A DNA stretch of 41,602 bases, taken from positions 1 to 41,602 of the forward strand of contig NZ_CANLZC010000046.1 in the NCBI RefSeq assembly GCF_947495455.1. The letters run 5' to 3'. The notes under the pieces were generated by a model. That model made no database searches. It was not told the origin of the DNA and saw only the letters and a list, made by a program, of their open reading frames with translations. This document shows positions 27,227 through 35,655 of the stretch, one piece after another (positions within the stretch are counted from its first letter, which is position 1; the number at the start of each line of letters is the position of its first letter). This DNA comes from an uncultured Shewanella sp. (GTDB lineage: Bacteria; Pseudomonadota; Gammaproteobacteria; Enterobacterales; Shewanellaceae). The position numbers were made by a program, and so were the translations under genes.

Positions 27227-27658
27227 CTACGCTAACTTAAATTGAAGATTATTTTGCTCCACATTATTATGAAGACTTTGATTATTCACTTGGTCATGTA
27301 ATTGTTCGTATTGATCGACCACCTCCTCTAAAAAAGTCACTAATGAATCAAAAGAAGCAGGCATCGATAAAGATGCAATATAAACAAGCGCACGTGAATC
27401 AGCGTCATAACAGATAGATCCTAATTGCTTATTCGATAATTCAATATTCATCGATAAATAGGATTGATAATGTTCAATAGGCGTATCAACAGACAATTCG
27501 GTTAACATGCAATGAAATTGCCATTGCGCTTCTTCATGATTAATCGCAACCATAAGTTTTTCATCAAACATTAATAAGCACGGTTTATTCTCTTCAAACT
27601 TTAATGGTAGCCCTAGATATTGACCTAACTTATCAATAAGTTGATTATTCTCACTCAT
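27227..27658 (-). CDS. CesT-like class I chaperone for the giant effector
   Basis: This 143-residue acidic protein has the class I chaperone pattern: an N-terminal helix LIDKLGQYLGLPLKFEEN, a strand with CLLMFDEKLMVAIN, and then hydrophobic strands and a C-terminal helix. CesT and SycE proteins dimerise and bind the N-terminal region of an effector. The effector gene starts nine bases downstream, so the pairing is clear. A GAGG nine bases before the ATG serves as ribosome binding site. The Asn/Gln-rich tail (about 120-143) is not usual for the family. Confidence 0.75.
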   Translation of the reverse strand: MSENNQLIDKLGQYLGLPLKFEENKPCLLMFDEKLMVAINHEEAQWQFHCMLTELSVDTPIEHYQSYLSMNIELSNKQLGSICYDADSRALVYIASLSMPASFDSLVTFLEEVVDQYEQLHDQVNNQSLHNNVEQNNLQFKLA

Positions 27659-28416
27659 AATAATATCCTCAAATATTCTTAAACTGGAAAATAAAAAATA
27701 TTAATGAGTCATCAACAGACTACTTAATATTTCTTATTTGTATTAATAATAAATATTACCAGTAGAAATGACGCGAGCACTTAGCCGATAGTATGTGAGA
27801 CTTATGTCTAAGTTGATAATTACATTTTTCAACTTAATTTTTAAAAAATTGATAGATTTTAAAACTTAAATCACAAAGAGATATAAACCTAAAAAGACAG
27901 TAAAAAAGGGAATAAAAAGCACATTGACTAGTAAAAAAATAAATTACTATCAATTTTTATATTAAATTAACCATGAAAAAATCGTGTTATTTCAAAAATA
28001 AAAATATGTTTTACACAGACATATCACCCAACAAAAACACACAACAAAAAAGATACATATCTTCTTATAAAAAATTACATCAAAAGGAAGTAAACCTATA
28101 TAAAAATACACAAGTAGATAAACAATAAAAAACAAAATGACACAACAAAAATAAAGAGAAGAAACATTAAGAACGCATTTACCACAAAAAATATCACCAT
28201 TTACTTTTACATCATTATTATCACTGAGATGAAGAGAATCATTACCATTGATAGTTAGTCAATAATAACAATATTACCCTAAGCCTATTAAACACAGATT
28301 ATCCGTTGTTAAGAAAAAAGGCTCAATCAAGAGAGTTCATACTCAAAGGCGTGAACTTTAAAAGAAAAAAGTAAAAGAAAAGGTCATCTTTAACTGCAGA
28401 GTCAATAATAACAGTA

Positions 28417-28447
28417 AAAAGACAATGAAAAGACAATGAAAAGACAA
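28417..28447. repeat. 11-bp tandem repeat, about three copies
   Basis: AAAAGACAATG is repeated head to tail; the third copy loses its last bases. It lies in the non-coding AT-rich region next to the sctW terminator. Replication slippage is the likely origin. Confidence 0.8.
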
Positions 28448-28448
28448 A

Positions 28449-28492
28449 TATCCTATCAATGATTATTCAATAACAATATCATTAATAGGATA
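28449..28492 (-). terminator. Hairpin terminator of the sctW end
   Basis: TATCCTAT-C-AATGAT pairs with ATCATT-A-ATAGGATA (14 base pairs, one mismatch, 14-base loop). On the - strand it is followed by a T-rich stretch (TTTGTCTTTTC). It lies 33 bases after the sctW stop and probably ends the large needle-complex operon. Confidence 0.65.
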
Positions 28493-28524
28493 TTAAAATA
28501 GATAATAGGTTGTATTAAAACGGG

Positions 28525-29556
28525 TTATTCTAAATCTCCCCAATCATCGAGTAGCTTCATCATTGATTCTTCTATTAACTCTTTTTGATCATCATCTCTA
28601 AAACATGCCATGGGCATCATCACCACTAATTCTCGCCAACGCCGTAAAAAACCTAATCGTTTTGCGGGTAAAAGAGGAAGCTCCCGTATTTGCTCTTCTA
28701 TCCATTCAGGATAAACCCAAGATTGTTCAATCAAGGATAAAGAGACTTTCATTACCGCATCGCCGCTGATCCTTGTGGCACGACCTAACATATTACAATG
28801 ATCTTCAAGGCTCATAAAAACAGCCAAACGCCTCAAATCATCCACAGCTGCAACGACTTTAACCATGTTCCTATGGCTACTTCTTTCGTTTAATGGCTCT
28901 GACAAGGCACGTAATAATACTTTAATTCGCTTACGGCGATCTGGACATTGTTGTAACAAATCAAACCATTTGGCGAGCCCCCCCTCGCCTCGAGATGCAT
29001 GCTGATACAATTGACGCATGCCCGCAAGGCCAGCCTCATCAAGTCCTAAACCTTCTATGGCTGCTAAAATAGCGAGTTCAGCGCCTTCGGCAGATAACAT
29101 TTCTTCCAATGCTTTGCGCAATTTTTGTATTTGGGCACTACCTAATCGCCCCGATACTTGCAGCGCCATCAGCAATAGCATAATGTCACCACTAGACATT
29201 CCTGATGTTCTCAGTTGACTGATAATTTTATCGGCATCGCCAATTTTAGCAAATTTATCCACCAGCTTATTCACTGAGGTCGATTGCTTATCACTCAGTT
29301 GCTTTAATAACCTTTCTAAACCATCAAGAAGTGGGCTTTTGCTTTCTTTTCCGCCTAATAACTTCTTAACTTCAGCCCCCAGTTTTAGACTCATCCCTTC
29401 CATCGTTTCTTCAATGGCTTCCGAGCGAGTTTGCGCCAACTCCGCTGCTGCCATAGCACTGGAACTTGAAGCAGGCATAAACTGCAGACTACGATTAGCC
29501 GTACTTTCTTGAGTGGGTTGAAGATCCGCCTGAGTGGCTACATCAACTCTTATCAT
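28525..29556 (-). CDS. sctW: T3SS gatekeeper SctW (SsaL/SepL)
   Basis: This 343-residue helical protein belongs to the SsaL/SepL/YopN-TyeA type. The N-terminal 60 residues are low in complexity and may carry a secretion signal. Helical X-bundle repeats follow (about 65-340), ending in an acidic DDWGDLE tail. With SsaB and SsaM it blocks effectors at SctV until translocators have been exported. The frame is open to a GTG at 29565; the ATG at 29556 with AAGG eight bases upstream is preferred. It is the last gene of the operon from araC through sctL. Confidence 0.88.
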   Translation of the reverse strand: MIRVDVATQADLQPTQESTANRSLQFMPASSSSAMAAAELAQTRSEAIEETMEGMSLKLGAEVKKLLGGKESKSPLLDGLERLLKQLSDKQSTSVNKLVDKFAKIGDADKIISQLRTSGMSSGDIMLLLMALQVSGRLGSAQIQKLRKALEEMLSAEGAELAILAAIEGLGLDEAGLAGMRQLYQHASRGEGGLAKWFDLLQQCPDRRKRIKVLLRALSEPLNERSSHRNMVKVVAAVDDLRRLAVFMSLEDHCNMLGRATRISGDAVMKVSLSLIEQSWVYPEWIEEQIRELPLLPAKRLGFLRRWRELVVMMPMACFRDDDQKELIEESMMKLLDDWGDLE

Positions 29557-29589
29557 AGTGGACACCTTTTATGCTCAAAAACAGACTTT

Positions 29590-30369
29590 TCACGCTTGCT
29601 CCTGCATTAAAAACGCGGGCTCATGGTACTCTTCTTCCTCAATCCTCTCTTCATTGACATCGAGTGTACTTTCTTCCCTATCCTGTGTATGTTCTGCTTG
29701 CACCTCAGGCATGCTTTTATCTTGCTTGCCTGCTTCAACAGGCTGAAAAACTGCCAGTAATGCTTCCAAATGTTCTTTCAGATTAAGGCGTATGGATAAG
29801 CAACTTGAACTCAATTGTGCTTCCCAGGGCTGCATATCATCATCGATTTCAACTGTCAAAGTCTCAGCGAAGGCATCGCTAATAGTCTGATATTCACTGG
29901 ATGATACCATCAAAGTCAACGCAGATTTTTCCGCTTCTTTAGTCACCAAAGCCGATAAACGATGAATTAATAAATTCGAAGGAGGCTGCTCGGCTCCCCA
30001 CTGAGAAATAACATCCGTCATTTGCTGACGAATACGCCCTTTTAATTGAGCAAGGATTTCAGACTCGAATTCATGTTGCTGGCAATGCCAATGTAAGGCT
30101 TCATTGATTGCATCTTGCTTGGCTTCCTGCTTCCATTGCTCCGTTAACGCTATGGCTTCACACTTCGCCTCTTCGATAATATTTGATGCGGCTAACTGAG
30201 CTTCTTCAATCTTAGCTTTCGCTTTCACAATCAATTTTGCCACTCTATCTTTAGCACTTTGCTCAAAGTTACTCGCCACAATGACACGGTTAATATCCGA
30301 TTGAGTGACCACACTTTGTTCGTCATAAATGAGATCACATGTTTTGATTTTTACTGCAAATTCATTCAT
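29590..30369 (-). CDS. sctL: T3SS stator protein SctL (SsaK/EscL)
   Basis: This 259-residue protein of the FliH/SctL type has a long charged helical region (about 45-110, Ala/Lys/Glu-rich), a globular C-terminal half and an acidic tail. It links the SctN ATPase to the SctQ pods. The ATG at 30369 overlaps the sctK stop (ATGA) and has GGAGAGG upstream, so it is preferred over the longer frame from 30396. The tail of about 35 Glu/Asp-rich residues is longer than I would expect for SsaK (224 residues). Confidence 0.88.
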   Translation of the reverse strand: MNEFAVKIKTCDLIYDEQSVVTQSDINRVIVASNFEQSAKDRVAKLIVKAKAKIEEAQLAASNIIEEAKCEAIALTEQWKQEAKQDAINEALHWHCQQHEFESEILAQLKGRIRQQMTDVISQWGAEQPPSNLLIHRLSALVTKEAEKSALTLMVSSSEYQTISDAFAETLTVEIDDDMQPWEAQLSSSCLSIRLNLKEHLEALLAVFQPVEAGKQDKSMPEVQAEHTQDREESTLDVNEERIEEEEYHEPAFLMQEQA

Positions 30370-30965
30370 ATAAACCTCTCCAATCGAAATAACCAACGCT
30401 CTGCATCATGAACATAAGTCTTCGCTTTATCCAAGCCCTCTTCACTCACAAAAGGGAGAGTCGGCTTTAATGCTTGCCAAACCTGAGATCCTTTCCATTT
30501 AAGATTTAATGCGCTAATTGCCATATGTTGAGCCGTTTCAATGAGACTCTCAGCATCACAATCTCCAGCCTTCCCACCTTGAGGCCATAAAGACAACATT
30601 TGCTGAATTTGTTCAAAGCTAAAGACACGCAATAGCGACTCTCGATATTGTTTCATGGTGATATAATCGGGACTGTTCATAAGGATAAGTCCCACCCCAG
30701 TCAAGAGTACCACTAGCCTCTCGCCCATATTCAGCAGCATTTTATCTTGCTTAGTTAAATTCAATGTCATCACACGCTCAAAAGGTGGCAAGACAGACAC
30801 AACCAATTTATTGACTCTCTGATTGAGTAATCGATTACTATGATAAATCCCTTGCCATTTTTCGAGCGCTAAGGCTTTCCACCATGAAGCATGCATAGTG
30901 ACACAAGGTTGCCACATCAATTCATTTAACCGCTTATCCTCAGGCGCCATAGATAGAGACTCCAT
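30366..30965 (-). CDS. sctK: T3SS sorting platform protein SctK (EscK/STM1410-like)
   Basis: This 199-residue soluble helical protein lies between sctJ and sctL. In SPI-2 the unnamed gene between ssaJ and ssaK, and in LEE escK, hold this place. The N-terminal W.P...(M/L)H.SWW motif resembles the start of SctK proteins. SctK connects SctD to the SctQ pods. The ATG at 30965 abuts the sctJ stop. An internal ATG at 30950 with a GGAG nine bases before it is an alternative giving 194 residues. Confidence 0.75.
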   Translation of the reverse strand: MESLSMAPEDKRLNELMWQPCVTMHASWWKALALEKWQGIYHSNRLLNQRVNKLVVSVLPPFERVMTLNLTKQDKMLLNMGERLVVLLTGVGLILMNSPDYITMKQYRESLLRVFSFEQIQQMLSLWPQGGKAGDCDAESLIETAQHMAISALNLKWKGSQVWQALKPTLPFVSEEGLDKAKTYVHDAERWLFRLERFI

Positions 30966-31685
30966 TTAAGCACGACTGACTTGCCATATTCGGCCGAAAA
31001 CAAGTAACAACAGAAAACCCAAAACGCCTAAAATGTAATATTTATATTCAAAAAGCCAATCCTGTAATGATGTATTTGACTTTTCTTCCACAACCTCTAC
31101 TGGTTTATATTGATAATCTGCTACCTGCATTAATAAACTAATATTGCCATACTCCAATTGAGGGACAGAATTTTTAATCAAACTTTTTATTTGACTTTCA
31201 ATATTGTGTAAATTAGCTTCAGGAGAGTATTTGATATAAGCCGAGGCCGATTTAATGATGGGTTCCATATTATTGTTTTCGGTGACAGTATCTGCAATAG
31301 ACACTTTTGCATTAATGACCCCCTTCATACTCGACAGAGTACGCTCTAGCTGTTGTTCCTTAAAGTAGTTCATTTTCGCTTTCTCCTGAGCAGGCGAAGT
31401 CACTAATTGCCCAGAAGGAAATAATTCCTCAATACTCGTATAATGGGCCTTAGGAAAGCCATTTTGCCTCAATAATTCCACAGCATTGATAAATTCTTCT
31501 TTATCAATAAGCAGAGTGATAGTCCCTGTTTTTTGATCAAGCACAGCTTCACCATCCATGCCATTTAACATTAACAAGGCTAGCATTTGATTCGCTTCGT
31601 CTTGAGGTAAATCTCGGTATAAATCCATTTTACAGCCGGCAATAAACAATAAGACAAATAAAAGAGAAAGCTTAATGTACTTCAT
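30966..31685 (-). CDS. sctJ: T3SS inner-ring lipoprotein SctJ (SsaJ/EscJ)
   Basis: This 239-residue YscJ/FliF-family lipoprotein has a signal peptide with the lipobox LLFIAGC (lipidated Cys18). The conserved YRDLPQDEANQMLALL stretch follows, then two ring-building domains, and a C-terminal membrane helix (about 210-232). It forms the inner ring of the inner-membrane basal body. Its ATG overlaps the sctI stop (ATGA). Its length agrees with SsaJ (249). Confidence 0.96.
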   Translation of the reverse strand: MKYIKLSLLFVLLFIAGCKMDLYRDLPQDEANQMLALLMLNGMDGEAVLDQKTGTITLLIDKEEFINAVELLRQNGFPKAHYTSIEELFPSGQLVTSPAQEKAKMNYFKEQQLERTLSSMKGVINAKVSIADTVTENNNMEPIIKSASAYIKYSPEANLHNIESQIKSLIKNSVPQLEYGNISLLMQVADYQYKPVEVVEEKSNTSLQDWLFEYKYYILGVLGFLLLLVFGRIWQVSRA

Positions 31686-32020
31686 CCCATGGTCACCAGT
31701 TTATTGATCCCTTGAGAAACAGAACCTGCTACTTTCGCCACCAAATCCACCTCAACCATAGCTTTTGCAATGAGCGTTTGCCCTTCATGCAAGGCCGCTG
31801 GCGTTATCATCTCTAAGGTTTTATTGACCACATCAAAATCTTCTTTTGGTGGATTGATTTCGGTAGCCTTCACCGCCCCTTCTAAATCATTATTACCCAC
31901 ATTCATCAGCTGTGAAAATCGATCTTGCAGTTTGACATCAACCGCTTGCTCAGCGGGTTCATAGAGTTGTTTGGTGGCTAATTGTGTTGCTCTAGATATC
32001 TCTTCTATTGCTATGGCCAT
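31682..32020 (-). CDS. sctI: T3SS inner rod protein SctI (SsaI/EscI)
   Basis: This is a 112-residue protein. The C-terminal amphipathic helices (FDVVNKTLEMI, then MVEVDLVAKVAGSVSQGINKL) match the rod proteins that anchor the needle to the export gate. It lies between the needle chaperone and sctJ as in SPI-2. It has a strong AAGGAGA ribosome binding site. It is longer than SsaI (82) and closer to EscI (about 140). Confidence 0.88.
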   Translation of the reverse strand: MAIAIEEISRATQLATKQLYEPAEQAVDVKLQDRFSQLMNVGNNDLEGAVKATEINPPKEDFDVVNKTLEMITPAALHEGQTLIAKAMVEVDLVAKVAGSVSQGINKLVTMG

Positions 32021-32318
32021 GATGCTCTCCTTCTAACAGCTGAGTAAATGTTTGTGTATCTTGACGGCTAAACTCACTTTGGGAATACAAAAAGGTTAAT
32101 GCTTTGGCTCGATCGCTATGGCAAGGTTTTAATGCCGCTAGCGCATCTGCAACATCATTCAATGCAAAATAAATTAGGCTGGCACAAATACCGCGATCTT
32201 CTTCATCATCAATCAATTGTGGAAAAAGCGCTAACAATGAATAAGCTTCTTTTCGCAAACCATGATTGGATGCCGCAATGGCCGCTTCGACAAGTAGTCT
32301 TTTATCCTCACTATTCAT
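31992..32318 (-). CDS. SsaH/EscG-like needle chaperone
   Basis: This 108-residue TPR-like helical protein is encoded directly after the needle subunit. YscG and EscG family proteins bind the needle monomer with a small partner to stop premature polymerisation; SsaH occupies this place in SPI-2. Segments such as LRKEAYSLLALFPQLI and GICASLIYFALNDVADALAAL have the paired-helix TPR rhythm. The start overlaps the needle stop and the end overlaps sctI by 29 bases. Confidence 0.72.
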   Translation of the reverse strand: MNSEDKRLLVEAAIAASNHGLRKEAYSLLALFPQLIDDEEDRGICASLIYFALNDVADALAALKPCHSDRAKALTFLYSQSEFSRQDTQTFTQLLEGEHHGHSNRRDI

Positions 32319-32530
32319 AGTTTGGCAATAATCCCTTGGATCATATCTTTAATGGTTTTAATGATGGCGCTTTCATATCCAATTAAATTAGAATATTGCT
32401 GCATTGAAAACTGTACTTGTAGCATGCCTTCTGCATCACTCGTATCGGTTGATGCAATCAAGGCTTCCATTTCCGTCGCCGCCGTCGCAGATTGTTGAGA
32501 TAATTGACTAACAATGGCACTTAAATCCAT
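32315..32530 (-). CDS. sctF: T3SS needle subunit SctF (SsaG/EscF)
   Basis: This is a 71-residue needle monomer. The C-terminal QFSMQQYSNLIGYESAIIK followed by IKDMIQGIIAKL is nearly the SsaG pattern (QFALQQYS, NYESSLIK, IKDMLSGIIAK), and the length is the same (71). It polymerises into the extracellular needle on which the EspA-like filament is built. An AGAGG ribosome binding site lies nine bases before the ATG. It starts 15 bases after the stop of the AraC-type regulator, so the two are probably co-transcribed. Confidence 0.96.
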   Translation of the reverse strand: MDLSAIVSQLSQQSATAATEMEALIASTDTSDAEGMLQVQFSMQQYSNLIGYESAIIKTIKDMIQGIIAKL

Positions 32531-32545
32531 ACTATAATTCCTCTC

Positions 32546-33241
32546 TTAAGTGATATCGGCATTAAGTTGAGTCGGGCTACACTGAAAACGCTTTTTAAAT
32601 GATCCAGAAAAATGAGAGTGGCTACTAAAACCCGCTTCATAAGCAATATCAGCCACTTTTTTCTGTGTGGAGACTAACTGTTGACGGGCATACACGAGTC
32701 GGCGTTCCAGCAACCATTTTTTCGCCGAGATGCCATAGTTTTTATAAAACAATAGGTTCAATTTACGCACTTCGATACCAAGATCATCGGCAAACTGAGC
32801 CACCGACCAAGGTTGAGTAAAGTTTTCTTCAATGTAATTAAGCAGGCTATCGTTATGAGTCGAATAATGATTCAATAGCTTTGAGAAATAGCTATTATCT
32901 AATCCTAAGCAATAAGTGAAAATAAACTTAATAAGCAGCTTTCTGCTCACATCGTGCAACTGTTCAATCACATTAATCAGATCACCAAAGACTGGCAATG
33001 ATTTGGAAGCGGCCATAAAAAAAGGCGTATTATTAGGATCTTCGGTCAATAAATCCATCACTTCATAATACACTTCATGAATCTCACCTGGGTAGCAAAA
33101 CATATTTAGTTTCTTATACCCACCCACCGCAGTGGCTTGTTCACTTGTCACAACAAGTTGATTAGCCGCAATAGATGTGACAACACCATTGTGATGTAGT
33201 TTACCTGCTTCTTTAAACAATATGATTTGCACTACACTCAT
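32546..33241 (-). CDS. AraC-family transcriptional activator of the T3SS
   Basis: This 231-residue protein has a variable N-terminal regulatory domain (about 1-125) and a C-terminal double helix-turn-helix of the AraC type (about 130-228). The second helix-turn-helix carries the signature VADIAYEAGFSSHSHFSGSFKKRFQCSP. It lies directly upstream of the needle gene, so it probably activates this operon and possibly itself. Edwardsiella uses an SsrA/B-like pair plus the AraC protein EsrC for its SPI-2-type system; this gene is of the same size and setting. The frame reaches an ATG at 33253, but the ATG at 33241 has GGAG six bases upstream and gives an operator spacing like the other units. Confidence 0.88.
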   Translation of the reverse strand: MSVVQIILFKEAGKLHHNGVVTSIAANQLVVTSEQATAVGGYKKLNMFCYPGEIHEVYYEVMDLLTEDPNNTPFFMAASKSLPVFGDLINVIEQLHDVSRKLLIKFIFTYCLGLDNSYFSKLLNHYSTHNDSLLNYIEENFTQPWSVAQFADDLGIEVRKLNLLFYKNYGISAKKWLLERRLVYARQQLVSTQKKVADIAYEAGFSSHSHFSGSFKKRFQCSPTQLNADIT

Positions 33242-33582
33242 GCGAAGCTCCATTCACTCAGATTGTGGACTATTCTCAATCTTTCTCCAAAATAATGTCA
33301 TCAGGTATTAACCTGAGATAAAGCACTGAGTAAAAATTGCCATCGGACGAAAAAAGCCGCATATTCAGCAAATAAAAAACTTTTAATAACAACAGAATAA
33401 CTTTTAATCAAACATAGAAGAATAATGCTGTCAGCCTTAACTTTATCTTCTAGATACCAACAAAAAATAATCAATGATGTATTTTCTCTATAAGACCCCC
33501 TTATTCGACAATACATGTTCAATTGATAAAGAGTTCAGTATAATCCTTTGCTTAATCCTTCAATAATAAAATAAGCGACCTC
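33242..33582. other. Divergent intergenic region araC/DUF1415 gene
   Basis: This holds the promoter region of the araC-needle operon, with palindrome site 4, and that of the rightward DUF1415 gene. No gene is evident. It is a plausible right boundary of the core T3SS operons. Confidence 0.55.
33301..33316 (-). promoter_or_regulatory. Operator palindrome, site 4 (upstream of araC-needle operon)
   Basis: TCAGGT-ATTA-ACCTGA is a perfect inverted repeat lying 59 bases before the preferred araC start. It is the fourth copy of the motif and places the activator gene under the same control as ssaB, ssaM and sctR. Confidence 0.78.
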
Positions 33583-34146
33583 ATGCAAGTAACAACTCTT
33601 TCCCCCGAACATCAGCAGTTTATTCATCACACGCAAAAATGGGTGAAAGCCGTCATCATGAAGTACAATATTTGCCCATTTGCTCGAAAAGAAGTGGAGA
33701 ACAACAGCATACGTTATGTGGTCATTGAACAAACCAAAATAAAAATGGCAATAAAAAACCTCATTAGTGAATGCCAGCTTTTAAATACACAAGATAAAAT
33801 AGAAACCAGTTTATTAATTTTTCCACGTGGATTTGAAGGATTTTACGATTATTTGAACTTAGTCGATCGCGCCAATGACGCCTTACTCGATAACGGGTAT
33901 GAAGGCCAATACCAACTGGCTAGCTTTCATCCCGATTATTGCTTTGAAGACACAGATCAGAAGGATGCAGCCAATTACACTAATCGCTCACCTTATCCTA
34001 CACTTCACATTATTCGTGAGGCCAGTATGGAAAAAGCCTTATCTGAATATCAAGATCCTGAGTCTATTCCTGAGCGCAATATTGCCTTTGCACGCAAAAA
34101 AGGCAGTGATTTTTTTGAAAAACTATTAGCCCAGTGTCATAAATAA
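33583..34146 (+). CDS. DUF1415 family protein
   Basis: This 187-residue soluble protein matches the DUF1415 family pattern as I recall it: an N-terminal W....(I/V)...N(I/L)CPFA motif (Cys31), a LLIFPRGF.GFYDYL stretch, FHPDYCF and an NRSPYPTLHIIRE motif. The family is common in gammaproteobacteria, outside T3SS loci, and its function is not established to my knowledge. It marks a return to ordinary chromosomal content. The Shine-Dalgarno sequence is weak. Confidence 0.8.
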   Translation: MQVTTLSPEHQQFIHHTQKWVKAVIMKYNICPFARKEVENNSIRYVVIEQTKIKMAIKNLISECQLLNTQDKIETSLLIFPRGFEGFYDYLNLVDRANDALLDNGYEGQYQLASFHPDYCFEDTDQKDAANYTNRSPYPTLHIIREASMEKALSEYQDPESIPERNIAFARKKGSDFFEKLLAQCHK

Positions 34147-34158
34147 CCCTAAAAGCAA

Positions 34159-34177
34159 GCACCTTCGGTGAAGGTGC
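34159..34177 (-). terminator. Hairpin between convergent DUF1415 and 481-residue genes
   Basis: An eight-base-pair stem GCACCTTC/GAAGGTGC has a three-base loop. On the - strand a T-rich TTGCTTTTAG follows, so it fits as terminator of the leftward gene ending at 34210. Confidence 0.65.
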
Positions 34178-34209
34178 AAATAATAAATCAATGATTCATC
34201 GTAAAATGT

Positions 34210-35655
34210 TTAGGCATAAAACGCCTTATCAATAGCAATGGATAGGGCTACTTCCCCCGTTGCTTGTTTTTGCTCTAAAAATTCCCTATCGGCTCGTGAT
34301 AAATCTAACAAGCTCACATAACGCCGATAAGATGACTCTTGGTGCACCTGTTGAATTAAGGCTTTTTCCGCTTCTACGTTACTGTCAAGTAACAACTCAG
34401 CGCCAACCAAACAAGATAAGCTACTCGTATGCCCAAATTTTTCATTACTGGATGTGGCTAACTTTCTTTGATTAACGGCATGGCTAATTTGTTTATGTAG
34501 CTTTTCTTTTTTGACTCTCTCATACCGACTTTTCATCTTCAAATGCATAATATGAGCATTTTTAGGCATTAAACTTTGATGAATATCTTTCTCTTTTTTT
34601 AACGCAATAAGCTGTTTATCATAGAGGAATTGCCACAACCCCTTAGACAATTTTTGATTACTCGACAACACAGTTTGTGCATTATCCACTAAAGTTTCAG
34701 CCATCATCACACTGAATAATCTTTGTTTAGAGTACCTAGGTAAAGTATGACTCACTAAATCATTTAAATGGGTAATATAACCGTGAATATTGAGACGATG
34801 CAGTCGAGACTTGATATTCCCAACGGCCTCTTTTAATTGCGCGTATGTCGGCGGCTCCTCAGGGAAACATTGCACCTCACATCGCACTTTTGCTAACTCA
34901 TCAAAGATCACCGCATTGATGAGTTGCTCAACCACTTGAATACGCAAACGCAGAATTTCAATGGGCATTAGCATTCGTTGTATCGCTGATTGGTGTTCAC
35001 CCACACGCATGGCCACGCCATGGCGGGATTTATCATAATGTTGAAATAATCCTGACAATTTATGCTGAAACTGACTTAAGGCACTGTCTTGCAATAAGGC
35101 TTCTGTTTGCTCATAGGTGAGATCGCCAAAATCACTCAAAACTTGCCGTGTAAAGCTCTCTAAATTAATATCACTTCCTTTAATACGAGCCGTTCTATGG
35201 GTCTGAACTTTACCTTGAGTGCCATCTGCAAACTCAACAACTTTCATTTGCTTATCAAGTTCAAATGGCGATGCACCTCGAGTATCTAATGCGGTGTGTA
35301 ACGCGTCTAAAATGGTTCCACCAGCAGATTGTGAGACCATGTTCAGCCCGACTTTTAGCAAGGTTTCAGCGGCAAACCAACCAATTTTAGCGCTGTCACT
35401 GGCCTCCGTTAATCGACAATCCTTCAACTCTTTGCTCACACATTCCAACAATGAATCAGAAATAAACTGAGTAATATCACGCTGCAAAGACAAAATTTGG
35501 CTGCTCGTTACGGCTTCATATAACTCAGGAATTTCTTGATTGAGTAAGACACGAACTCGCTTTTGTAGCACTCTTTCTTGCGCGCTTTCATCACTGTATT
35601 TCAAAGGGGCCGCATACACTTTCCCCGTTCGGTTCACTATCGCATTGTGAGGCAT
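34210..35655 (-). CDS. Uncharacterised 481-residue protein, candidate orphan effector
   Basis: I do not recognise this protein. It is hydrophilic, mostly helical, rich in Lys, Gln and His towards the C-terminus, and has no signal peptide or clear membrane helix. A mildly hydrophobic stretch lies at about 89-122. Its first residues (MPHNAIVNRT) resemble those of the SopB-like protein (MPEAIVNQT), which may reflect a shared type of secretion signal. It stands alone, with its own strong ribosome binding site (AAGGAAG) and terminator and no chaperone gene beside it, 2.4 kb from the T3SS operons. A T3SS effector is one possibility; an unrelated cytoplasmic protein is another. Confidence 0.5.
   Translation of the reverse strand: MPHNAIVNRTGKVYAAPLKYSDESAQERVLQKRVRVLLNQEIPELYEAVTSSQILSLQRDITQFISDSLLECVSKELKDCRLTEASDSAKIGWFAAETLLKVGLNMVSQSAGGTILDALHTALDTRGASPFELDKQMKVVEFADGTQGKVQTHRTARIKGSDINLESFTRQVLSDFGDLTYEQTEALLQDSALSQFQHKLSGLFQHYDKSRHGVAMRVGEHQSAIQRMLMPIEILRLRIQVVEQLINAVIFDELAKVRCEVQCFPEEPPTYAQLKEAVGNIKSRLHRLNIHGYITHLNDLVSHTLPRYSKQRLFSVMMAETLVDNAQTVLSSNQKLSKGLWQFLYDKQLIALKKEKDIHQSLMPKNAHIMHLKMKSRYERVKKEKLHKQISHAVNQRKLATSSNEKFGHTSSLSCLVGAELLLDSNVEAEKALIQQVHQESSYRRYVSLLDLSRADREFLEQKQATGEVALSIAIDKAFYA

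Larger units (their letters stand above)
27659..28524. other. Long AT-rich non-coding region
   Basis: This 866-base stretch is very A-rich and has no convincing gene. It must hold the promoter of the leftward chaperone-effector pair and the terminator of sctW. It contains an 11-base tandem repeat (28417-28447) and a hairpin (28449-28492), both listed separately, and a weak stem AGTTCA/TGAACT near 28337-28360. A Lys-rich 51-codon frame at 27973-28128 lacks a ribosome binding site. No copy of the island palindrome was seen. Confidence 0.6.

Noticed and set aside
27973..28128. A 51-codon Lys/Asn-rich frame on the + strand in the AT-rich gap
   Set aside because: It has no ribosome binding site, and Lys/Asn richness is expected from A-rich non-coding DNA.
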